A stretch of DNA of 14,397 bases from positions 1 through 14,397 of the forward strand of contig JAFYIK010000084.1 of NCBI GenBank assembly GCA_017538685.1, in the 5' to 3' direction. A program made the position numbers and the translations under genes. The DNA is from Bacteroidales bacterium (GTDB taxonomy: Bacteria; Bacteroidota; Bacteroidia; Bacteroidales; UBA932). Positions 1 through 6,820 of the stretch are shown one piece after another; positions within the stretch are counted from its first letter, which is position 1, and each line of letters starts with the position of its first letter. Below the pieces are notes generated by a model. The model was not told the origin of the DNA and did not search any database. It was given only the letters and a program-made list of their open reading frames with translations.

Positions 1-2
1 GG

Positions 3-36
3 CCACCCCCACTGTAGCATACTGTGGGAGGGGTGG
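3..36. terminator. GC-rich hairpin upstream of the operon, possible terminator of a preceding gene
   Basis: Bases 3-7 (CCACC) pair with 32-36 (GGTGG) and 8-12 (CCCAC) pair with 24-28 (GTGGG), leaving an 11-base loop and a 3-base bulge. No T-run follows, so it is not a textbook intrinsic terminator. It sits just upstream of the promoter and may end the transcript of a gene outside the window. The window starts two bases before it, so a larger structure cannot be excluded. Confidence 0.3.
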
Positions 37-51
37 GGTAGGAGATTGCTG

Positions 52-82
52 TTCGTTTTATGAAATAAATTTCATAAATTTG
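52..82 (+). promoter_or_regulatory. Bacteroidetes-type promoter of the fimbrial operon
   Basis: The sequence TAAATTTG at 75-82 matches the Bacteroidetes -7 consensus TAnnTTTG exactly. TTCG at 52-55 matches three of four bases of the -33 element TTTG, with the expected 19-base spacer. Transcription would start near base 89, giving a leader of roughly 28 nt before the ATG at 117. It is the only promoter of this type I recognised outside coding sequence in the window, so it probably serves the whole cluster. Confidence 0.6.
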
Positions 83-116
83 TAAACTGCGTAATATAGC
101 ATCGTAACGAATAGCA

Positions 117-1985
117 ATGCTTTTGTCAAGCGTCATATCGTTCCTACTCACTTTCGGCGGCCCGGCTGACGGGACGGCCGGGGTGCCTGTGAGCGTCCGG
201 TGGACGCCCACCTACGCGGCCGCCGACACCACGGCCGCGCAGGCAGGAAGCGCTATGCTCGGCGGAACGTGGATACCCGATGCCGGGTATGACGGTTCCG
301 TCACTCCCGACCAGATCGGGGGTCTTACCCGCAACGGCGAGGTGCACTTCCGCTGGAACAAGTATCGTTACGAAGCGGGATATATGAACAACGCCGAGGC
401 GGCGGCGCAGGTCAGGCAGATGCTGGAAGAGATAGGCCTGGAGCATATCGATTCAGTGATAGTGACCGCGTACGCATCGCCCGAAGGCGTTTACGAACAT
501 AACCAGATGCTCTGCCGCAAGCGTGCCGAGGAGTTCGAGAAGGTCGTGAAGAAAGAGCTTGGTCTCGCGGCCGAAGGTCTGCACCTCATCGTGAGGCCAG
601 GCGGAGAAGCGTGGGCGCTCCTGCGCGAGCGCATTGTGGATGACCCGGACATCTCCGCGACCGCCCGCAGGCGTATCTTGAAGCTGTTGGACAACAAGCG
701 AATCGGCTGGGACACGAAGAAATGGAGGATGGAGCACGGCAGGCTCGGCAGGACTCCCGAAGAAGGAGACGTCTACCGCTGGATGCTCAAAAAGCACTAC
801 CGCCATCTGCGCTCCCTCGCCGTGGAGATCTACGTCTCGAACGTGATTGTGGCGGTGGACGGCCCGGCGCTCGACGTGGTGCCGGAGGAGATCCCCGATC
901 ACGTCGGGGATGAGGACACGACGGTCGTGGCCCCGGCGGACAGCACGGTCAGCCCATTCGAAGAGCAGGTGGTGCTCACCGACGAGGTTCCGGAGCCCGG
1001 CGTGGTGATCAGCAAGCGCTCCTTCCCCACCCTGGAGAAGTTGGACAGCCTCATCCGCCTGCCGAGTCAGCTCTACCGCGAGTGGCTTTGCAGGTTCGCG
1101 CCGAAGCGGGAGTTCGTTCCAGACCCGGACGCCTTCGAGACCTTCGACGACGATAAAACGATCGAGCGTGTGAAGGGCATCCAGGCCGACATAGACCACG
1201 AGCACCGCTGCGTGTTCGCGCCGAAGCTGGAGTTCTTCCCCGACCCGGACGCGTTCGAGGTGTTCGACGAAGATAAGAAAGTGGACAGGATAGCCAGCAT
1301 AGAGAGCGTGCAGCTGCTGGAGCAGAAGCACAGCCGCAACTTGGCCCCGAGGCACGTGGGCGCGCAGCCGCTGGAAGAGCCGGCGGCCGAGGAAATCCCC
1401 GTCTGGCCCATCCTGGGAGTGGGGACGAACCTGCTCTACGACGCGACTTACGTTCCCGGCTACGGTTTCACTTCGATTCCGTCGCTGACGGTGGAGTACT
1501 ACCCGGAAGACGGGCACTACACCATAGGCACGGACCTGGAGTGGCCGAACTGGCGCCATCCGGACCAGCACCGTTTCTTCCAGATCCACAACGTGTCGCT
1601 GTGGGGCCGCTACTACTTCAAGCCCGAGCAGTACTGCTTCGACGGCTGGTATCTGTCCGGCAGCGCGAACGCCGCTATGTTCGGCCTCGGCTGGAACAAG
1701 AGGGGCTGGGAAGGCGAAGGACTGGGAATTTCCGCGGGCGGAGGCTACAAATGGACCTTCGGACGCATCTACATAGATGCGGGGCTCGCACTCGGCTTCC
1801 TTTACGCCCGCTACGACCCCTATGTGTGGGGCGACGACATAACCGGCTGGTATTACTACGATTACACGGGGGACCCCGATGCGTTCCAGAAGCGCCGTAT
1901 GGCTTTGTACTGGTTCGGCCCCACCAGAATACAGGTAACACTGGGAATCAATCTTTTCAACCGCAACCGCATCAGGAAGAAATGA
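117..1985 (+). CDS. OmpA-like / DUF3575 outer-membrane protein of a fimbrial operon
   Basis: This 622-residue protein is probably an outer-membrane or periplasm-facing component of the fimbrial machinery. A hydrophobic N-terminus (residues 1-13) looks like a signal peptide but has no basic residue before it; an in-frame stop at 105-107 makes ATG 117 the first possible ATG. Residues about 75-240 resemble an OmpA-like domain, with the motif TAYASPEG (117-124) followed by N129 and R136, the usual peptidoglycan-binding signature region. An acidic, proline-rich linker (241-425) includes a 40-residue tandem repeat. Residues about 427-622 are a DUF3575 domain rich in alternating aromatic strands, expected to form a beta-barrel, and end in NLFNRNRIRKK. 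DUF3575 genes commonly head fimbrillin clusters in Bacteroidales. Its stop overlaps the next start (ATGA), so the two are probably translationally coupled. The exact role in assembly is unknown. Confidence 0.85.
   Translation: MLLSSVISFLLTFGGPADGTAGVPVSVRWTPTYAAADTTAAQAGSAMLGGTWIPDAGYDGSVTPDQIGGLTRNGEVHFRWNKYRYEAGYMNNAEAAAQVRQMLEEIGLEHIDSVIVTAYASPEGVYEHNQMLCRKRAEEFEKVVKKELGLAAEGLHLIVRPGGEAWALLRERIVDDPDISATARRRILKLLDNKRIGWDTKKWRMEHGRLGRTPEEGDVYRWMLKKHYRHLRSLAVEIYVSNVIVAVDGPALDVVPEEIPDHVGDEDTTVVAPADSTVSPFEEQVVLTDEVPEPGVVISKRSFPTLEKLDSLIRLPSQLYREWLCRFAPKREFVPDPDAFETFDDDKTIERVKGIQADIDHEHRCVFAPKLEFFPDPDAFEVFDEDKKVDRIASIESVQLLEQKHSRNLAPRHVGAQPLEEPAAEEIPVWPILGVGTNLLYDATYVPGYGFTSIPSLTVEYYPEDGHYTIGTDLEWPNWRHPDQHRFFQIHNVSLWGRYYFKPEQYCFDGWYLSGSANAAMFGLGWNKRGWEGEGLGISAGGGYKWTFGRIYIDAGLALGFLYARYDPYVWGDDITGWYYYDYTGDPDAFQKRRMALYWFGPTRIQVTLGINLFNRNRIRKK
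1089..1328 (+). repeat. Two tandem 120-bp units in the linker of the OmpA/DUF3575 protein
   Basis: Units 1089-1208 and 1209-1328 encode residues 325-364 and 365-404. Both begin with C-x-FAPK-x-EF-x-PDPDAFE. The first 24 residues match at 18 positions; the remaining 16 have diverged. Each unit carries one cysteine and an acidic DAFE-x-FD-x-D core. This looks like an old internal duplication that lengthens the linker between the OmpA-like domain and the barrel. Confidence 0.85.
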
Positions 1986-3037
1986 AAGGGAGAAAGCACA
2001 TATGGATCTTTGTGATCGCCGCAGTCCTTGCGGTGGGTTGCACCATTGAGCCCATCCTGCATCTGAGGCAGGCCATCAGAGTCATCGTGAATGTGCTCTG
2101 GAAGGCCGAGGTGTACCCCGAGGGCATCAAGCCCACCGGCGTGAGCATCTACTTCTTCCGCGACAAAGACTTCTACAAGCAGCATACGACGGCGAGCGTG
2201 GACTCCTGCACCATCAGGCTCGAGCCCGGCCGCTACTCGATGTATATGATTTCGCAGAGCCCGGACGAATTCGGCCAGATGGCTTTCAGCCAGCTGGACA
2301 ATTACGACAGCGCGAGGGTTTCGCTGCTGGAGACCAAGAGTTCGTGGCGCACCCGCGCCGAGGGCGAGTTCATCGCGAGCAATCCTGAGATGATGACGGT
2401 CGGTCTCGCGGACGATTTCGAGATCTCTGCGGAGCTCATCGAGAGTTACGTCCGCTCCCTTGCGGACACTCCTCCTGGAGAGGAAGAGACCACTCACCGC
2501 TACTACACGATAAAGGTGCCAGTAAACCCGAAGAGCATAGTGTCGCAGTACTGGATCACTATTTATTCGGACAATGCCGACCTGCTGAGGGGCGTCCGCG
2601 CCAGCACCACTGGTATGGCCCGCAGCTTTATGCTCACCAAGGGAATCACCGGCGACGACGAATGCGTGCAGATTATCTCCGACTGGAAGCTCACCATCGA
2701 CGATCCGGTCGAGAGGGTGGGTCACCTGGACGGCTATGTGACCACCTTCGGCTTCCCTCGCGGCGAGCTGCCGAGCCCGGAGCGTTCACCGGAATTGAAC
2801 ATCACCACCCTCCTTGCCGACAATATCACGGAAGACAATTACGTGTTTATGGTGGGTAACGGCATCACCCTCGAGGATCCTCCCGAAGGTTATCTGCATT
2901 GCTACCGTCTGATTCTCGGCACCAAGGATGCGCCTGTTATGCATCCGCCGGATGTCAGGCCCGCAGATGAAGCTAGTGGTTTTGATGCCACGGTGAGTGA
3001 TTGGGATGAGGGCGACATAATCGACGTGCTAATGTAA
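1982..3037 (+). CDS. DUF5119 family lipoprotein, candidate fimbrial anchor
   Basis: The product has 351 residues. The start is ATG 1982, which overlaps the preceding TGA as ATGA and gives a clean lipoprotein signal: basic MKGRK, a hydrophobic stretch, and AVGC with the lipidated cysteine at 20. The frame stays open further upstream, but that would overlap the previous gene by over 400 bases and lose the signal. The body reads like DUF5119: an N-terminal strand ending in a W then PEGIKP (residues 34-52), a PGRY turn (82-85), a middle STTGMA segment (208-213), GYVTTFGFPRGE (251-262) and a terminal strand. This layout recalls the FimB/Mfa2 anchors. Unlike the six downstream subunits it has no Thr-Lys cleavage-like motif after the first strand, so it may stay lipidated and hold the fimbria in the outer membrane. 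The anchor role is inferred. Confidence 0.8.
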   Translation: MKGRKHIWIFVIAAVLAVGCTIEPILHLRQAIRVIVNVLWKAEVYPEGIKPTGVSIYFFRDKDFYKQHTTASVDSCTIRLEPGRYSMYMISQSPDEFGQMAFSQLDNYDSARVSLLETKSSWRTRAEGEFIASNPEMMTVGLADDFEISAELIESYVRSLADTPPGEEETTHRYYTIKVPVNPKSIVSQYWITIYSDNADLLRGVRASTTGMARSFMLTKGITGDDECVQIISDWKLTIDDPVERVGHLDGYVTTFGFPRGELPSPERSPELNITTLLADNITEDNYVFMVGNGITLEDPPEGYLHCYRLILGTKDAPVMHPPDVRPADEASGFDATVSDWDEGDIIDVLM

Positions 3038-3102
3038 ATTCATTTAACAACAACATATAACTCATTAATTTTTAATCATTTAACTTTTTAACATTTTTCA
3101 TT
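3038..3102 (+). promoter_or_regulatory. G-free AT-rich leader of the major fimbrillin gene
   Basis: These 65 bases contain no G and only ten C. A 9-base direct repeat TCATTTAAC occurs at 3040-3048 and 3076-3084. In Bacteroidetes, which rarely use Shine-Dalgarno pairing, unstructured A/T-rich leaders favour translation initiation. No TAnnTTTG element can exist here because that motif needs a G, so the leader may be an RNA-level element (unstructured ribosome landing site or processing site) rather than a standard promoter. Confidence 0.5.
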
Positions 3103-4365
3103 ATGAAAAAATTACTTATTCTGACTGCAATCGCAGTTACCGCTCTGGCCTCTTGCGCCAAGACGGAAATCGTTCACAAGACCGCCGGACAGGGAACACC
3201 TGTTACTTTCGGCGTGTACGTACCGCTGACCACAAAAGCTGGTGCTGCTGGAACCATCACTGTTGCCGGTGCAAGTGAAACAACCTCTCTTCAGACCACT
3301 GGATTCGGCGTTTTTGCGACCTATTCCGATGGTGGCAACTATTCTGCTGCCACAGGCCCGAACTTTATGTGGAATACTCAGGTAAGCGGTGCTTCCTGGA
3401 CGTATTCTCCCATTAAGTACTGGCCGAATGAGACTATCGACGACAGCCATAGTGCTATTGCTCCTGCTGCCGCCGACAAACTCTCCTTCTTCGCTTATGC
3501 TCCTTATGTAGCTCCCGCAGCCGCAACCGGTCTTTTCACTCCGGCAGAGACTGTCGGCATCAAGGCTCTTACTTCCAACGTTGCAACCACGGATCCCAAG
3601 GTTACTTTCGCGACTTCTACCGATCCTTCAGAATCAGTTGACCTCCTCTGGGCTGTAGCGGGCAGTGCTTACAGCTATACGGATGTCCACGGCGCTACTG
3701 TGAATGTGGCAGCTGGTATGCCTTTCCTCAACCTTACCAAGCCTGACCATTCAGAGGTTATTCCTCTCCACTTCAGGCATGCAACGACACGTCTTGGTTT
3801 CAAAATCGTCGGTGCTTTCGACCAGGTTGCTGCGGGTGGAACGCTTGATGCCGCCACAAAAGTAACCGTTGAGCAGGTACGAGTGGTTGACCTGAATATG
3901 TACACAACAGGTCTCCTGAATCTGAACAACACCGTTGCCAACACTCCTCTTTGGGAGAGCATGAGCGGCGGCCCTATCACTCTTGTCGTCGCCGGTGATG
4001 ACCTTAATACGGCCATCAAGGACAGCGGTTCCGATGAGGTCCAGACTGCTAGCGTCACCAACTCGGCTGTGAATGTGTTTGCGAATGATAAGACCTACTT
4101 CAATCTTATTCCGACAGACGTTTCCAAGACCGTTCGTGTTGAAATCACCTATTATGTGACAACCGCAGATGGTAATCTTGATGCCGGATTCTCTCGCGTA
4201 AAGAATGTGATTTACAAGGACATCACATTTGCAAGTGGACTCCAGGCCGGAAAGTCCAACACCATCAAGATTATCCTTGGACTCACTTCCGTCAAACTTG
4301 AAGCTACCGTTGAAGACTGGGATGATCTCGAAGACACACCTGTCGATCTTCCTATCAACAGCTAG
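3103..4365 (+). CDS. Mfa-like fimbrillin, probable major (shaft) subunit
   Basis: This 420-residue precursor has a perfect lipoprotein signal, MKKLL through LASC with cysteine 18. Fimbrillin features follow: a first strand PVTFGVYV (33-40), TTKAG with K45 as a possible maturation site, GFGVFATY (67-74), PNFMW (86-90), WTYSPIKYWPNE (99-110), KLSFFAYAPY (126-135), the HFRHATTRLGFK core (223-234) and a C-terminal strand with VEDWDD. In the family, subunits are exported as lipoproteins, cleaved at the surface, and polymerised by strand exchange. It stands apart from its neighbours in having a long G-free leader, more T-ending codons (8 of 20 in 3661-3720, against 3 of 20 in 5941-6000) and a palindromic spacer behind it. 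These suggest strong expression and hence the shaft role, which is inferred. Codon differences could instead reflect separate origin. Confidence 0.88.
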   Translation: MKKLLILTAIAVTALASCAKTEIVHKTAGQGTPVTFGVYVPLTTKAGAAGTITVAGASETTSLQTTGFGVFATYSDGGNYSAATGPNFMWNTQVSGASWTYSPIKYWPNETIDDSHSAIAPAAADKLSFFAYAPYVAPAAATGLFTPAETVGIKALTSNVATTDPKVTFATSTDPSESVDLLWAVAGSAYSYTDVHGATVNVAAGMPFLNLTKPDHSEVIPLHFRHATTRLGFKIVGAFDQVAAGGTLDAATKVTVEQVRVVDLNMYTTGLLNLNNTVANTPLWESMSGGPITLVVAGDDLNTAIKDSGSDEVQTASVTNSAVNVFANDKTYFNLIPTDVSKTVRVEITYYVTTADGNLDAGFSRVKNVIYKDITFASGLQAGKSNTIKIILGLTSVKLEATVEDWDDLEDTPVDLPINS

Positions 4366-4382
4366 TCGATTAACCCTTTTTG

Positions 4383-4439
4383 CCTTCGCGGGCCTGACCG
4401 CCCGCGAGGGTCCCAAAGACCCCCGATCGGGTCGGGGGT
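4383..4439. repeat. Two GC-rich palindromes, REP-like or attenuator
   Basis: Hairpin one pairs 4383-4393 with 4400-4410 over 11 base pairs (one G-T) around a 6-base loop. Hairpin two pairs 4419-4426 with 4432-4439 over 8 base pairs around a 5-base loop. They lie 17 bases after the fimbrillin stop. Neither is followed by a T-run, so a classical terminator is not supported. Palindromes of the CCCCGA-TCGGG-TCGGGG type recur between genes in many bacterial genomes, so this is probably a REP-like element that may also stabilise the upstream mRNA or reduce read-through. Confidence 0.65.
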
Positions 4440-4470
4440 GACAAAGAGACCCGGGCGTGGGTGACAAAAG
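4436..4470. repeat. Short direct repeat GGGTGACAAA beside the palindromes
   Basis: GGGTGACAAA occurs at 4436-4445 and again at 4459-4468, each followed by an A/G-rich GA. Each copy directly follows the 3' arm of a palindrome: the second hairpin, and a weak ACCC/GGGT pair at 4449-4452 and 4459-4462. This suggests two copies of one mobile palindromic unit, the second decayed. The second copy ends just before the ATG at 4472. Confidence 0.5.
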
Positions 4471-4471
4471 A

Positions 4472-5623
4472 ATGAAGACGAAACGCGAAATATGGATTTG
4501 GGTGACGGCGCTGATGGCGGCGGTGCTGCTCGTCGGGGCGTGCGTGAAGACGCACAATCCGGACGGGAAGGGCCGCGCTGACGATGGCTGGAGCATCGTG
4601 GGCGACAACGTCCCCATCTCCTTCGCGGCGAAGATTGCCGGCGAAGTGGAGACGAAGACGTCGTCGCCACTTCCCACCAGCACCAACTTCCGCGTCTTCT
4701 GCTTCTACCAGCCCGGCGTGGTGGACGACGACCCGGCCGTGGATTATGTCGGCACCTGGGACGACCTCAGCATCAACCACTGGACTCCGAACTTTATGTT
4801 CGACCAGGCGGTAACGAGGAATGACAACGGAACACCTGCCGACGACACCGACGACTACTGGGGCTATTCCCCGGTCAAATACTGGCCGAACAACCAGGAG
4901 AACACCCTCACCTTCTGGGCCTACAGCCCTTACTACGGCGACGAGGATATCCTCAAGCTCTACAAGACTAACTCGGACGATGATTATGCGAGCGACGTCC
5001 CCGGAACTCCCGAAGCGCAGTTCACCACCGACGGCACGAGGGACCTGCTCGTGTCCGATCTTGCCCAGGATCTTTCCTACCGCGGAGGCGATCCTTCCAC
5101 CGTCACCCTTCAATTCCACCACACCACATCCTGGATAGATTTCAGGGTGAAGAAAGTGGACGACTCGGACGACTACGACATAGTGCTGCTATCCATCACC
5201 CTCGAAGACATCTGCAACACAGCGGTCTACAGCCTGAGCGGCTGGGGCGGCGCGTGGAACCGCGTGGACTTCACCGCCTACGACTGCGACGACGACATCA
5301 ACGACGACGGCACGGAACTGGACAAAGACGAAGAAGACCGCATCACCTTCCCCGCCGGAGGGAACAAGCTCCTTCTCATCCCTCAGGCCCTGCGAAACAC
5401 CACCGCCAACCTGAAAGTCGTGTACACCTTCCACGAAAAGGGCGCGGGAGGTTCGCCGACAGAATACGAAGAAAACGTGCTTCTCGGCAGCCTCACCACT
5501 CGTTGGGAGGAAGGCAAGCACTACACCTACAAAGTGAATATTTCCCCCGGTAACCCCATCCTGTTCACGACCTACGTGGGCGCCTGGGACTCCGAGCAAA
5601 ACGGATACTTTAACGTGAACTGA
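4472..5623 (+). CDS. Mfa-like fimbrillin, accessory subunit 1
   Basis: This 383-residue lipoprotein precursor starts at ATG 4472, preceded by ACAAAAGA. A GTG at 4457 in frame would add five residues, but the ATG gives the better signal peptide (MKTKR, hydrophobic run, VGAC with cysteine 24). Fimbrillin landmarks are VPISFAAK (47-54), ETKTS with K62, NFRVFCFY (72-79), PNFMF (106-110), WGYSPVKYWPN (130-140), LTFWAYSPY (146-154), the LQFHHTTSWIDFRVK core (213-227) and a C-terminal strand ending GYFNVN. Residues 271-288 are extremely acidic and could bind calcium. It shares DNGTPA-x3-DDYW with the subunit at 6821. It lies behind the palindromic spacer and overlaps the next gene by one base (TGATG), so it belongs to a tightly coupled accessory block. 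Whether it is a shaft or tip-proximal subunit cannot be told. Confidence 0.87.
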   Translation: MKTKREIWIWVTALMAAVLLVGACVKTHNPDGKGRADDGWSIVGDNVPISFAAKIAGEVETKTSSPLPTSTNFRVFCFYQPGVVDDDPAVDYVGTWDDLSINHWTPNFMFDQAVTRNDNGTPADDTDDYWGYSPVKYWPNNQENTLTFWAYSPYYGDEDILKLYKTNSDDDYASDVPGTPEAQFTTDGTRDLLVSDLAQDLSYRGGDPSTVTLQFHHTTSWIDFRVKKVDDSDDYDIVLLSITLEDICNTAVYSLSGWGGAWNRVDFTAYDCDDDINDDGTELDKDEEDRITFPAGGNKLLLIPQALRNTTANLKVVYTFHEKGAGGSPTEYEENVLLGSLTTRWEEGKHYTYKVNISPGNPILFTTYVGAWDSEQNGYFNVN

Positions 5624-6819
5624 TGAAGAAGACTGCATACATAGTGTTTCTTACGCTGACGCTCTTCGCGCTGGCGGGGCTCTCTGCGTGCAGAAAGCAG
5701 GAAGCGGACGAGGGTCTGGTCCCCATTCGGTTCACCTGTCCGCCGCTGGTGGAAGTGACCACCAAGGCGAACAACAGTTTCGTCAGCGGTTCCGGCCCCC
5801 TCAACAGCGGGCAGAGCTTCGGAGTGTATGCCTGGAACACGGGTGGCTCATATCTTTCCGCAAACCCGGGATCCCCGAACTTCATCAGTACAGCTTGGGA
5901 TGTCACCTTCCTGGACAACGACGACAAGGGAGCCAACAACACCTACAGTCCCGGTGCGGTGGATAACTTCTGGCCGCGCACATCCGGCTACGACTACTCC
6001 TTCGCAGCGTACTACCCCTACGGCGGAGCGGGCATTTCCGGCCCCACCTGGACCAGCGGCACCGTGGGCGTCTACAATTTCACCGCCCAGAGTACGGCGG
6101 CCAATATGATCGACTTCTGCGTTTCGGATATCGCCAACGATATGACCTACAGCACCACCAACTCCGGCTACGACGGCACGGTGGAGATGAACTTCCATCA
6201 TACGCTCTGCCGCGTGCAGTTCAGGTTCGTCAAGGCTCAGGACGTGGAAGAAGACCTGCACATCAAGATACTGGACGCCAAGCTGAAGAACGTCTTCACC
6301 AAGGGCACCCTGACTGCTACCTATGCCCAGCATAGCCCCAGCCCGGGCCACGGCCTGCCGGGAACGACCACCCTGGGCTGGAGCGGCCAGAACACGCAGG
6401 CCGATTATGAAATCACGCTGAACGGCGAGGACCCCGATCCGGAAGCGTTGGACGAGCACGGCGATCCCGCTCCGGTGGAGGTGGAACTTGGTTACACCCA
6501 GACTGTGGCGGCCAGCGACGTGTTCCTGATGGTTCCGGACGATATACGCGAGAGTTCCGACCCTGTCGCCGCCCAGCAGCTCTGGTTCCAGTGGAACGTG
6601 GACGACGGCGAGCCGACCACGACCGCGCTATGGCTTTGCGACTGCGTCAGGGCCATAGGCAACCCCACTCCCGCAAACATCCATTGGGAAGCGAACAGCT
6701 TCGTCACATATACAATCGTCATTCGGGCAAAACCGATCGAGTTCTCCGACGCCGCCGTCACCATCACCTCGTGGGACGCCGAGCCGGAAATAAACGGATA
6801 CTATCCTATCATCCTGTAG
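5623..6819 (+). CDS. Mfa-like fimbrillin, accessory subunit 2
   Basis: The 398-residue product has a textbook lipoprotein signal ending in LSAC, cysteine 23. It then shows the fimbrillin pattern: first strand VPIRFTCP (33-40), TTKAN with K48, QSFGVYAW (64-71), PNFIS (85-89), a YSP-NFWP segment (108-118), YSFAAYYPYGG (125-135), the MNFHHTLCRVQFRF core (189-202) and a terminal strand ITSWDAEPEINGYYPIIL. The start codon overlaps the stop of the previous gene (TGATG), which implies termination-reinitiation and similar expression. The next gene starts after one spacer base. It is expected to be displayed at the cell surface after outer-membrane export and proteolytic maturation, as known for type V fimbrillins. 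Its place in the fimbria is not evident from sequence. Confidence 0.87.
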   Translation: MKKTAYIVFLTLTLFALAGLSACRKQEADEGLVPIRFTCPPLVEVTTKANNSFVSGSGPLNSGQSFGVYAWNTGGSYLSANPGSPNFISTAWDVTFLDNDDKGANNTYSPGAVDNFWPRTSGYDYSFAAYYPYGGAGISGPTWTSGTVGVYNFTAQSTAANMIDFCVSDIANDMTYSTTNSGYDGTVEMNFHHTLCRVQFRFVKAQDVEEDLHIKILDAKLKNVFTKGTLTATYAQHSPSPGHGLPGTTTLGWSGQNTQADYEITLNGEDPDPEALDEHGDPAPVEVELGYTQTVAASDVFLMVPDDIRESSDPVAAQQLWFQWNVDDGEPTTTALWLCDCVRAIGNPTPANIHWEANSFVTYTIVIRAKPIEFSDAAVTITSWDAEPEINGYYPIIL

Positions 6820-6820
6820 A

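Noticed and set aside
3..36. Inverted repeat as one edge of an invertible promoter
   Set aside because: The arms are only 11 bases apart and no matching copy occurs on the other side of the promoter. A partner outside the window cannot be excluded, but nothing supports it.
453..1589. Long minus-strand open frame of 378 codons opposite the OmpA/DUF3575 gene
   Set aside because: It lies wholly opposite a well-supported gene. Its protein is rich in R, H and V as expected from the antisense of GC-rich codons, with no signal peptide or recognisable domain.
1541..1981. Upstream extension of the DUF5119 reading frame
   Set aside because: It would overlap the preceding gene by about 440 bases and bury the lipoprotein signal; ATG 1982 with an ATGA overlap is the natural start.
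1975..1990. Programmed frameshift joining the first two genes
   Set aside because: The ATGA overlap explains the frame change as ordinary translational coupling. The second frame begins with its own lipoprotein signal and no strong slippery run is seen.
4457..4471. GTG start five codons upstream of the accessory fimbrillin start
   Set aside because: It lies inside the GGGTGACAAA repeat and puts MGDKR before an already complete signal peptide; ATG 4472 is better.
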